From NCBI GenBank assembly GCA_002320605.1, contig DCKG01000028.1, positions 85,565 to 149,564 of the forward strand: a stretch of DNA of 64,000 bases, given 5' to 3'. The position numbers were made by a program, and so were the translations under genes. Below are positions 17,239 to 23,205 of this stretch, piece by piece (position 1 is the stretch's first letter; every line of letters starts with the position of its first letter). The DNA comes from Bacteroidales bacterium UBA1680 (lineage in GTDB: Bacteria; Bacteroidota; Bacteroidia; Bacteroidales; UBA932). The notes beneath the pieces are model-generated. The model was given only the letters and a program-made list of their open reading frames with translations. It made no database searches and was not told the DNA's origin.

Positions 17239-17425
17239 GGCGGACGGGCCGAACCGTGAACCCGTAGTAACGGTTGTTGTTGTTCCAGTCGTGTTCGTCC
17301 GAATCGAAGTTGAGGTTGCGGGCGTTGTCGCTGTTGGCCGTGTTGAGTGAACTCGACCAGTAGTCGCCCCAGCTGCCGGCATCGTTGAGCTCGGAACCGT
17401 TGCGGTAGCCGGCGGCAGGCAGGAA
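17239..17425 (-). other. DGR template repeat (TR), 187 bp
   Basis: This segment aligns with the VR at 18292-18478 over 187 bp without gaps, with 17 mismatches; all 17 are A in the coding (minus) strand of TR. Read in the frame of the target it encodes an Asn-rich series (NDAGSWGDYWSSSLNTANSD, then NLNFDSDEHDWNNNNRYY), i.e. AAC/AAT codons at the positions that vary. The coding-strand 3' end, 36 bp identical in both copies, would act as the IMH-type initiation segment. It lies between the MutS-like gene and the RT, the usual TR-RT order. Confidence 0.95.
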
Positions 17426-17577
17426 CCCCGACCCGGGTTCCGGCAGTCGCTTGGTACTCATGTCCGGGAGAATCCACAGAGGGGAAGCCCCCGTACACCT
17501 GCGGTTTTGTCCTTCCGGCGGAAGGAGGACTGCCTGTGAATTTGCCTTTCGTTCTTTCCATTCGTCCTGCAGGTTCA

Positions 17578-18129
17578 TCATATCAGCCTGGCGATCTGCT
17601 CCTTGACGGCGGCAAGGAAGAGCATGCTCTCTATCGGCGACTTGCTCTCGACGGGGTAGGCCAGGATGTCGTGCATGATTTCCGTGATGGTGCGCACGCC
17701 CTTGGACGGCCCGCCGCCGAAGGCGAGCCCCTCGCCGCTGCGCTCCTTCTGCTTCGAATCGGTCAGGGGCTGTTCCTGCTTCCATGCCTCGAACTCCTTT
17801 TCCGCCTCCTCCCTGTCGCCGGTGGCGGCCATGTCCTCTGGCAGCACGATGTCCACCTCTTTCTCGCCTGCGGGACTTGCCTCTGCGCCGTCGGGCGAGT
17901 ACTTGGGCAGGCTGGTCACCGGGAAGCCGACGAAGCAGAAGCTCTCGTCGCCGCCTTTCAGCGCCTTGCGGGTGACTTTCATCTGCGGATTGACATGCTT
18001 CACGCAGAGCCACGCGCTCCGTTCGTAGGCGCGGTAGAAGCTGCCCTCCTGAAAGAGGTGGATGACCCTGCCGTCACGATCGGTCTCGCGCTTGCGCTCT
18101 TTTTCCAATATGTCGCCTATCTGTGCCAT
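17578..18129 (-). CDS. MutS-domain-I-like DGR accessory protein (MSL type)
   Basis: The 183-residue product resembles the N-terminal mismatch-recognition domain of MutS: VIHLFQEGSFYRAYERSAWLCVKH (22-45) corresponds to the MutS segment around the F-x-E motif, and FCFVGFPVTSLPKYSPDG to the following GxPxxxxxxY region. MutS has F-Y-E at the mismatch wedge; here it is F31-Y32-R33. No clamp, core or ATPase domains are present. The middle is acidic and low-complexity; the C-terminus is helical (EIMHDILAYPVESKSPIESMLFLAAVKEQIARLI). MutS-like proteins have been reported as DGR accessories. Position between target and TR supports a role in the retroelement. Confidence 0.75.
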   Translation of the reverse strand: MAQIGDILEKERKRETDRDGRVIHLFQEGSFYRAYERSAWLCVKHVNPQMKVTRKALKGGDESFCFVGFPVTSLPKYSPDGAEASPAGEKEVDIVLPEDMAATGDREEAEKEFEAWKQEQPLTDSKQKERSGEGLAFGGGPSKGVRTITEIMHDILAYPVESKSPIESMLFLAAVKEQIARLI

Positions 18130-18185
18130 GATCGTTTTCTGCTCGTTTGAGGGATGAGCCTTTCCCGACAGCGGCTTTGCCGTTG

Positions 18186-18278
18186 CGGTCCCCGCGGCCT
18201 GAAGGCCGGACCGCCCCGCCTGCGCCGCCGGCGGGAAAGGCGTCAGATTGCTTCTATTGCGTCATGCCCGTGGGGGCA
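18186..18278 (-). other. Hairpins just downstream of VR
   Basis: Thirteen bases beyond the VR end is a perfect 5-bp hairpin TGCCC/GGGCA with a 4-base loop (18265-18269 with 18274-18278). Further on is a larger structure: CGGTCC/GGACCG (18186-18191 with 18208-18213) enclosing GGCC/GGCC around a TGAA loop (18196-18207). In phage DGRs a hairpin/cruciform directly after VR is needed for efficient retrohoming, so the first is a candidate for that element; the second could be a transcription attenuator before the MutS-like gene. Confidence 0.5.
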
Positions 18279-18286
18279 AGGCAAAT

Positions 18287-19843
18287 TCATGGGCGGACGG
18301 GCCGAACCGTGAACCCGTAGTAACGGTAGTAGCCGTACCAGTCGTGTACGTCCGAAACGAAGTAGAGGCGGCGGGCGTAGTCGCTGTAGGCCGTGCTGAG
18401 TGAACTCGACCAGTAGTCGCCCCAGCTGCCGGCACCGTAGAGCTCGGAACCGTAGCGGCAGCCGGCGGCAGGCAGGAAGATGGTGTTGCCGTTCGTGCCT
18501 TTCACTTCGTAGCCGTTCTTGCCGTCCAGCGTAGTCCACGTCCAGGTGCAGTTGTCTATAAGTTCCTTGATTTCATCAGAGGTCGGCATGCGCCACGGCG
18601 AGCCGAGTTTGACAGTGGCGGCATCATCCTCTGGGTCGAGGGTGGTCTTGCCGTCGCCGATGAAGTAGTTGTCGCTGTCATACCAGATGCCCTCGGTCTT
18701 GCCGTCGGGGAAGGTGTACTTCGTGATATGATTCTTATCAGAGTAGCCGGTCTGCATCCATTTGTAGGTCGCCCAAGTGTATTCCGTCTTGGGCTCGGTC
18801 TCACCCCATGCGTAGTAGTCGCCGTAGTTGGAAGGCTTCGAAGCACCAAGATTCTTTGTCGCCCATTTGATGCCGCTTGGCAGGCCGAGGTCCACATAAT
18901 CCTCCGTGGATGGGGTATCTCCGCCGCCGATATTGCCCTTGAGTTCTTCGAGTTTCTGGATAATCTGTGCGAGGGCTGCGGCTGCGCTGGTGTTGCCGCT
19001 GTTCACGGAGGCGATGAGGTTGTTGATGGCAGCAGTAACTTCGCCAATCTTCGTAGCGATGGCGGTCTGACCGTCGCCGAGGGCTTCAATCTGCGTCTTC
19101 ATCGCATTGAGGGCGGCTACCACGGCGTCGAACTTGTCGCTGTAGTCGGGCATTGCGCTGATGGCTGCTTCTATGGCAGAGAGTTTGTCGCCATAATTCG
19201 GCAGGTTCTCGATGGCTGTCTTGATGGCTTCGAGCTGCGAGGTGTAGTCGGGCAATGCCTTGATAGCTGCTTCCAACAGATCGAGCTTCTCCTCCAATGA
19301 GAGGGTCTGCGCCTTGATGGCTGCCTCGATGAGGGCGAGCTTGCTCTGGAGCGTGGCATTCACGGAGTTGATAGCCTCCGTGATGGCTTCTATTTTCGCC
19401 TCCATATTGCCTTGCAGGTTGTTGATGGCGGTGATGAGTTTTTCTGCCATTTCCTCCTGCTTGAGGGTCTGGTTGTTGATAGCCGTTTCCAAGAGGGCGA
19501 GCTTGCTCTCAAGGGTGAGGGTCTGCGCCTTCATTGCCGCCTCGATAGCGGCGAGCTTGGTCTCGAGCGTAGCATTTACGGAGTTGAGCACGTCGATGAT
19601 GGCCTGCAGCTTGGTCTGCTGGTCGGCGTTCATCTTGTCGATGGCCTCGGTGAGTTTCGCAATGGCCTGCTCGTTCTTGAGCGAGCCGTTGTTGATGGCC
19701 TCCACCACCTTGGTGAAGTCGTTGATTACCGACACGTTCATCGTGTAGTTGATTTCGGGCGCGTCTTCCTGACATGAGGTGAGGAACGCGGGTGCTGCCA
19801 ACAGCATGGCGATGGCAAGCAGGATGAATTTAATTCGTTTCAT
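18287..19843 (-). CDS. DGR target: coiled-coil surface lipoprotein with variable C-terminal domain
   Basis: The 518-residue product starts with a lipoprotein signal (MKRIKFILLAIAMLLAAPAFLTSC; lipidated Cys24) followed by acidic QED, which fits the Bacteroidota surface-export signal. Residues about 35-300 are a long coiled coil with internal repeats (VNATLETKLAAIEAAMKAQTL and VNATLQSKLALIEAAIKAQTL). A Gly-rich hinge (GGGDTPSTED, about 305-316) leads to a Fibrobacter-major-paralogue/C-lectin-like domain (YVDLGLPSGIKWATKNLGAS ... GSWGDYWSSSL ... GFTVRPVRP). VR covers residues 456-518. It is likely a stalked surface binding protein whose tip is diversified; the ligand is unknown. Confidence 0.93.
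   Translation of the reverse strand: MKRIKFILLAIAMLLAAPAFLTSCQEDAPEINYTMNVSVINDFTKVVEAINNGSLKNEQAIAKLTEAIDKMNADQQTKLQAIIDVLNSVNATLETKLAAIEAAMKAQTLTLESKLALLETAINNQTLKQEEMAEKLITAINNLQGNMEAKIEAITEAINSVNATLQSKLALIEAAIKAQTLSLEEKLDLLEAAIKALPDYTSQLEAIKTAIENLPNYGDKLSAIEAAISAMPDYSDKFDAVVAALNAMKTQIEALGDGQTAIATKIGEVTAAINNLIASVNSGNTSAAAALAQIIQKLEELKGNIGGGDTPSTEDYVDLGLPSGIKWATKNLGASKPSNYGDYYAWGETEPKTEYTWATYKWMQTGYSDKNHITKYTFPDGKTEGIWYDSDNYFIGDGKTTLDPEDDAATVKLGSPWRMPTSDEIKELIDNCTWTWTTLDGKNGYEVKGTNGNTIFLPAAGCRYGSELYGAGSWGDYWSSSLSTAYSDYARRLYFVSDVHDWYGYYRYYGFTVRPVRP
18292..18478 (-). other. DGR variable repeat (VR), 187 bp
   Basis: VR is the 3' end of the target gene, reaching the first base of the last codon. 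Differences from TR (plus-strand positions): 18328, 18331, 18333, 18334, 18337, 18348, 18357, 18364, 18369, 18370, 18379, 18388, 18396, 18435, 18439, 18454, 18459. In the coding strand these are A to T (10), A to G (6) and A to C (1). They change 15 residues (462, 464, 469, 470, 483, 486, 489, 492, 494, 496, 499, 503-506), eight of them to Tyr. The 36 bp at 18292-18327 are unchanged. Confidence 0.95.
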
Positions 19844-19850
19844 AATTTTT

Positions 19851-19991
19851 GAGCCCCTCCCTAACCCTCCCCGAAAAGGGAGGGAACGCCTGACGGGGCA
19901 TGGGCGTTCGTGTTTCTATTATTGTTTACTTATTTTGCCGAGTCTCTCCCTGCTTGGGATTCCCCTCACTTTGGAGGGGTTAGGGGAGGCT
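19851..19991. repeat. MITE-like palindromic repeat between OmpA-like and target genes
   Basis: The left arm (GAGCCCCTCCCTAACCCTCC from 19851, then CCCGAAAAGGGAGGG) is an imperfect inverted copy of the right arm (CCTCACTTTGGAGGGGTTAG then GGGAGGC to 19990). Small palindromes of this CCCTCCCTAACCC type are a recurrent feature of Bacteroidota intergenic DNA. The right arm supplies the last codons and stop of the OmpA-like gene (KSLP then TAA), showing the repeat entered or formed at that gene end. Confidence 0.6.
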
Positions 19992-21329
19992 TTTTATCGT
20001 TACCCTGCGCCCTTCTGCTGATGGCTTGCCTTGTTGCTCGCCGATGGCTGTCGTGGGATGCAGGTCTTCGAGGGCGAAGCCTTCCTTGACGAGGGCTTCC
20101 ACCACCCGTGTGAGGCGACGCTCGGAGAGTTGCTGGTTATAACCGTTGCTGCCGGGTGTGCTGGCCTCTGCCACGAGCGAGAGTTTCTTTCCACGCACGC
20201 TGCGGGCGAAGACTTTCAGTCGGTCGGCCTCGGCACGGCTCATATAGGAACTGTTGTGGTCGAACTGCACGAAGTGCGAGGGCTGTGCGGCTGTTGCCGC
20301 CGTAGGCTTACTGTTCTCGCTGTCTTGCAGTCGGCGTTCGAGGTCGGCCTTCTGCTGCTCCGCCTGTCGGCGTGCGCTCTCTGCCTTATCAGCCTGCGCC
20401 TTGGCTTCGGCAGCCTCGCGTTGCAGGGTGTTCACACGGTCGTTAAGCGTGGAGATTTCGCCCTCGTAGTTGGCACGCTGCACACGGGCACGGCTCGGCA
20501 CGAAGTTGTAGCGCACGGTGGCAAGGGCGAAGATGAGGTTCTTCGGGGCGATGTCCTTGCGGTTCAGCAACCAGTCCATCTCGCCTTTCAGTCCGATGGT
20601 GAAGCGGCGGCTCACGTCGGCCTCGATGTGGAGCGAGGCAGGGATGTAGAGCGTGTTGAACTTCTCGTGCCGGTTCTTCGTCTGCACGTTGCCCGTGATG
20701 GTAATGGCGTCGTCGTTGCTGATGCTCGCCCCGTCGGTGAGCGGTGTGGTCTGCCCGTCCTGCGTCTTGGTGTTGCTGAAGTAGATGCCGTACTCGTTGC
20801 CACGTCCGATGGTGTAGCCCACGCCCGTACCAGCCCAGATGTTGAGCCACTGCGCGCGGCGGCGCGGCCACAGCTCCATCAGGTTGAAGCCCGCGCCGAG
20901 CTTGGCGTTGTGGAAGTTCATCAGGTAGTTGCCGTAGGCCTTCACGGGCATCGTCTTGGTGTCGAGTGTGGAGAAACGCTGCTCACGACGGTAGCGCGAC
21001 CACAGGTACTCCGCTCCCACACGCACCCACGGTCGGATGGTGAAGTCCACACCTCCGCCCACGGCAGGCGATTGTTTGTAACTGCGCTTGGCATCAAGGT
21101 TCTGATACCATACGTCGGTAGCCCACGACAGTCCGCCTTGAGCGTAAATGCTCCAAGTGCGGGTGCGTAATTCGCTGTTGCGGTCTCGTGGTGGCTGCGT
21201 ACTGCCCTCGTCATTCGTCTGCGCCTGTGCGCCGACGGCAACGAAAACGGTGAGCAGTGCCGTGAGACCTACTCTTGCCCATCGGCCGCTGAGCGGCGGA
21301 ATGAGCGGTTTCGTTCGTCTTTTGTTCAT
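19980..21329 (-). CDS. OmpA-family outer-membrane beta-barrel protein of the DGR operon
   Basis: This 449-residue protein has a signal peptide ending GAQA-Q at about residue 36, then a beta-barrel-like region with alternating aromatic strands (TWSIYAQGGLSWATDVWYQNL; RVGAEYLWSRYRREQRFS; TVRYNFVPSRARVQRANY). A coiled coil follows at about 300-345 (LNDRVNTLQREAAEAKAQADKAESARRQAEQQKADLERRL), then a C-terminal OmpA-like domain (SYMSRAEADRLKVFARSVRGKKLSLVAEASTPG ... NQQLSERRLTRVVEALVKEGF) that normally binds peptidoglycan. It lies just upstream of the DGR target on the same strand and may help anchor or display it; that is inference. Confidence 0.85.
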   Translation of the reverse strand: MNKRRTKPLIPPLSGRWARVGLTALLTVFVAVGAQAQTNDEGSTQPPRDRNSELRTRTWSIYAQGGLSWATDVWYQNLDAKRSYKQSPAVGGGVDFTIRPWVRVGAEYLWSRYRREQRFSTLDTKTMPVKAYGNYLMNFHNAKLGAGFNLMELWPRRRAQWLNIWAGTGVGYTIGRGNEYGIYFSNTKTQDGQTTPLTDGASISNDDAITITGNVQTKNRHEKFNTLYIPASLHIEADVSRRFTIGLKGEMDWLLNRKDIAPKNLIFALATVRYNFVPSRARVQRANYEGEISTLNDRVNTLQREAAEAKAQADKAESARRQAEQQKADLERRLQDSENSKPTAATAAQPSHFVQFDHNSSYMSRAEADRLKVFARSVRGKKLSLVAEASTPGSNGYNQQLSERRLTRVVEALVKEGFALEDLHPTTAIGEQQGKPSAEGRRVTIKSLP

Positions 21330-21390
21330 ACTCAGTTTGAATTAAAAATTAAAAGGTTGATGAATGTATGTTTTCTTGTTCCTTATATAT

Positions 21391-21648
21391 TTACGGAAGG
21401 CAGCCTGTGAAGAAACTCACGATGCGTTGCCACAATGTTCGGCGCGGCGGCGGGTCGGGCGGCGTGCGTCCCATGCTCTCGGGCGGAGGATTCCCGGGGT
21501 GAGGGTTGCCCTCTGGGTTCACTCCTCGCCGCTCCAGCTCGATGTCGATCATCTCGCGAACGGTCTCGAGCAGTTGCATGCGGTCGTCAAGAAAGCCTAA
21601 GTCTTCCTTGCCATATTGCCTGGGGTGGCTGTCGTTCTTCCGTTTCAT
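21391..21648 (-). CDS. Small hypothetical protein, first gene of the DGR operon
   Basis: An 85-residue product from ATG 21648: MKRKNDSHPRQYGKEDLGFLDDRMQLLETVREMIDIELERRG, a charged helical region, then a Pro-rich linker (NPEGNPHPGNPPPESMGRTPPDPPPRR) and an amphipathic, hydrophobic C-terminus (TLWQRIVSFFTGCLP). No signal peptide is seen. I do not recognise it. It lies 61 bp upstream of the OmpA-like gene on the same strand, downstream of a TAATTTTG promoter element, so it is probably co-expressed with the retroelement. Confidence 0.5.
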   Translation of the reverse strand: MKRKNDSHPRQYGKEDLGFLDDRMQLLETVREMIDIELERRGVNPEGNPHPGNPPPESMGRTPPDPPPRRTLWQRIVSFFTGCLP

Positions 21649-21723
21649 ACTTTTTATGATTTGAACAGTTGCCGGTTTACATCCGTTGGAAACTGTGTTC
21701 CGTCTCAGTTGCTTGTCACAGTG

Positions 21724-21731
21724 CAAAATTA
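21724..21731 (-). promoter_or_regulatory. Candidate -7 element of the DGR operon
   Basis: On the minus strand this reads TAATTTTG, matching TAnnTTTG, 75 bp upstream of the 85-aa gene. No good -33 box is found at the right distance, which together with the direct repeats upstream (21774-21825) suggests an activator-dependent promoter. Confidence 0.45.
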
Positions 21732-21773
21732 AGTATGAAAGGGGCTAACCGACCTTGCAAATCCTGCCAAAAT

Positions 21774-21825
21774 TCTTGCACCATCGGACATTCTGCATAT
21801 AGCCCATCTTGCACCATCGGACATT
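21774..21825. promoter_or_regulatory. Two exact 19-bp direct repeats (operator candidate)
   Basis: TCTTGCACCATCGGACATT occurs at 21774-21792 and again at 21807-21825, identical, start-to-start distance 33 bp (about three helical turns, so the same DNA face). They lie 43-102 bp upstream of the minus-strand -7 element and about 210 bp upstream of the divergent Fic promoter. Such spacing and placement fit binding of a dimeric activator, plausibly the AraC-domain regulator encoded at 23206-26085. Confidence 0.6.
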
Positions 21826-22008
21826 TTATGCTCGTAACCTGCTGACTACAAACGAATTGCACTGACATGTTTACAGATATTGACAATTGATGGTTTTGAA
21901 GCGTCAAAAAGAAAAACGACGACGAATCTACAAGGTTTTTCGGGCAGGGGTGTCAGACTTCTCTTACCACCTTAGATGGTGTTCCGATAAAAAAAGGTGG
22001 TCTTTTTC

Positions 22009-22040
22009 TTGGGTCATTCCCAAACTTTTTTGTAACTTTG
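22009..22040 (+). promoter_or_regulatory. Promoter of the Fic gene
   Basis: TTG at 22009-22011 and TAACTTTG at 22033-22040 with a 21-bp spacer match the Bacteroidota promoter. Transcription would start about 10 bp before the ATG at 22061, giving an almost leaderless transcript. Confidence 0.55.
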
Positions 22041-22060
22041 CGGCATCAAAATCCCGACCC

Positions 22061-23176
22061 ATGAGACGGATACAGGAACTCTATCAGAAGTGGCAGTCGC
22101 TGCAGCCCCTCTCGTCGCAAGACGAGTGGCGGCTTCGGCGAAAGTTCATGCTCGACTTCAACTTCAACAGCAACCACATCGAGGGGAACACGCTCACCTA
22201 CGGACAGACGGAAGTGCTGCTGCTGCTCGGCGAGGTGGTCGGCTCGGCCAAGATGAAGGACTTGGAAGAGATGAAGGCGCACAACGTCTGCCTGAAGATG
22301 ATGGAAGCGGAGGCGTTGAGCGACCATCCCTTGACGGAGAGCTTCATACGGAACATGCAACGCACGATGCTGCGGGAGGATTACGAGGTGTTCAGGCAGT
22401 TGCCCGGCGGCGTACAGACCAGTTATGTGGTACACGCGGGCTGCTACAAGACACGCCCGAACTCCGTCATCACTCCCACCGGAGAGCGTTTCGACTACGC
22501 CTCTCCCGAAGAGACGCCGGCTTTCATGCACGACCTTGTGGACTGGTACAACCGTCTGGCGGACACCGATGAATACACCCCCATCGAACTCGCCTCGCTG
22601 TTTCATTACAGATACATCCGCATACACCCCTTTGAGGACGGCAACGGACGCATAGCCCGCTTGCTGGTGAACTTCATCCTGCTGCGCAAGCGGTATCCGA
22701 TGATCGTCATCCGCAGCAGCGACAAGCATACCTATCTCAATGCGCTCAGCGCAGCCGACGCGCAGGTGGGGGCTTTCCCCTCGGACGGCGCGAACGCCAC
22801 GCTGGAACAGATAAAGCCCTTTACGGCATATATGGAAAAGCAGCTTGCGGGCGAACTGATGCAGAACATCGCCTTCGTGGAGGGCAGCGCGGAGCGTATA
22901 TGGTGGTACAACGGCGAACTCGTCTCCTTCCGGAGCCCCCGCACCCCGCGCTTGCTGCATATACTTGCCGACAATCCCAGAGTCACCAACGCGGAGTTGT
23001 CCTCACAGTTGGGCATCAACACCTCGGCTGTGCAGAAGCAACTGGCGACACTCTCGGAGAAGGGGTATATCGTGAAAGACAGCAACCCCAAGCGATGGCG
23101 TGTCATCGCGTTGCCGACCATCCCAAAAGGAGGTACAATCAATGAAGGTGGTCAAACCAATACCGAAGAAGAATGA
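22061..23176 (+). CDS. Fic family protein (AMP-transferase type) with winged-helix C-terminus
   Basis: The 371-residue product has the full Fic active-site motif HPFEDGNGRIAR (residues 189-200, catalytic H189), preceded by the flap region (TPIELASLFHYRYIRI). The inhibitory motif S-x-x-x-E-G is present at the N-terminus (SNHIEGN, S37-E41-G42), so the enzyme should be autoinhibited (class II arrangement). The C-terminal 100 residues (TPRLLHILADNPRVTNAELSSQLGINTSAVQKQLATLSEKGYIVKD) form a winged helix. Such Fic-HTH proteins usually modify proteins by AMP transfer; the target is unknown. ATG 22061 fits the promoter; longer frames run upstream of it. Confidence 0.9.
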   Translation: MRRIQELYQKWQSLQPLSSQDEWRLRRKFMLDFNFNSNHIEGNTLTYGQTEVLLLLGEVVGSAKMKDLEEMKAHNVCLKMMEAEALSDHPLTESFIRNMQRTMLREDYEVFRQLPGGVQTSYVVHAGCYKTRPNSVITPTGERFDYASPEETPAFMHDLVDWYNRLADTDEYTPIELASLFHYRYIRIHPFEDGNGRIARLLVNFILLRKRYPMIVIRSSDKHTYLNALSAADAQVGAFPSDGANATLEQIKPFTAYMEKQLAGELMQNIAFVEGSAERIWWYNGELVSFRSPRTPRLLHILADNPRVTNAELSSQLGINTSAVQKQLATLSEKGYIVKDSNPKRWRVIALPTIPKGGTINEGGQTNTEEE

Positions 23177-23205
23177 AATATGAGCACCCCTAAATCATCA
23201 CATAT

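Noticed and set aside
15995..17350. 451-codon plus-strand frame opposite the RT
   Set aside because: The minus strand encodes all RT motifs; the GC-rich sequence leaves the antisense frame open by chance.
17218..18013. Long N-terminal extension of the RT frame up to 18013
   Set aside because: It runs antisense-free through the MutS-like gene in another frame and through TR; the family starts near MENHRL at 17218.
19100..19800. Regular short repeats resembling a CRISPR array
   Set aside because: They are in-frame heptad-type repeats of a coiled coil, without constant repeat/spacer structure.
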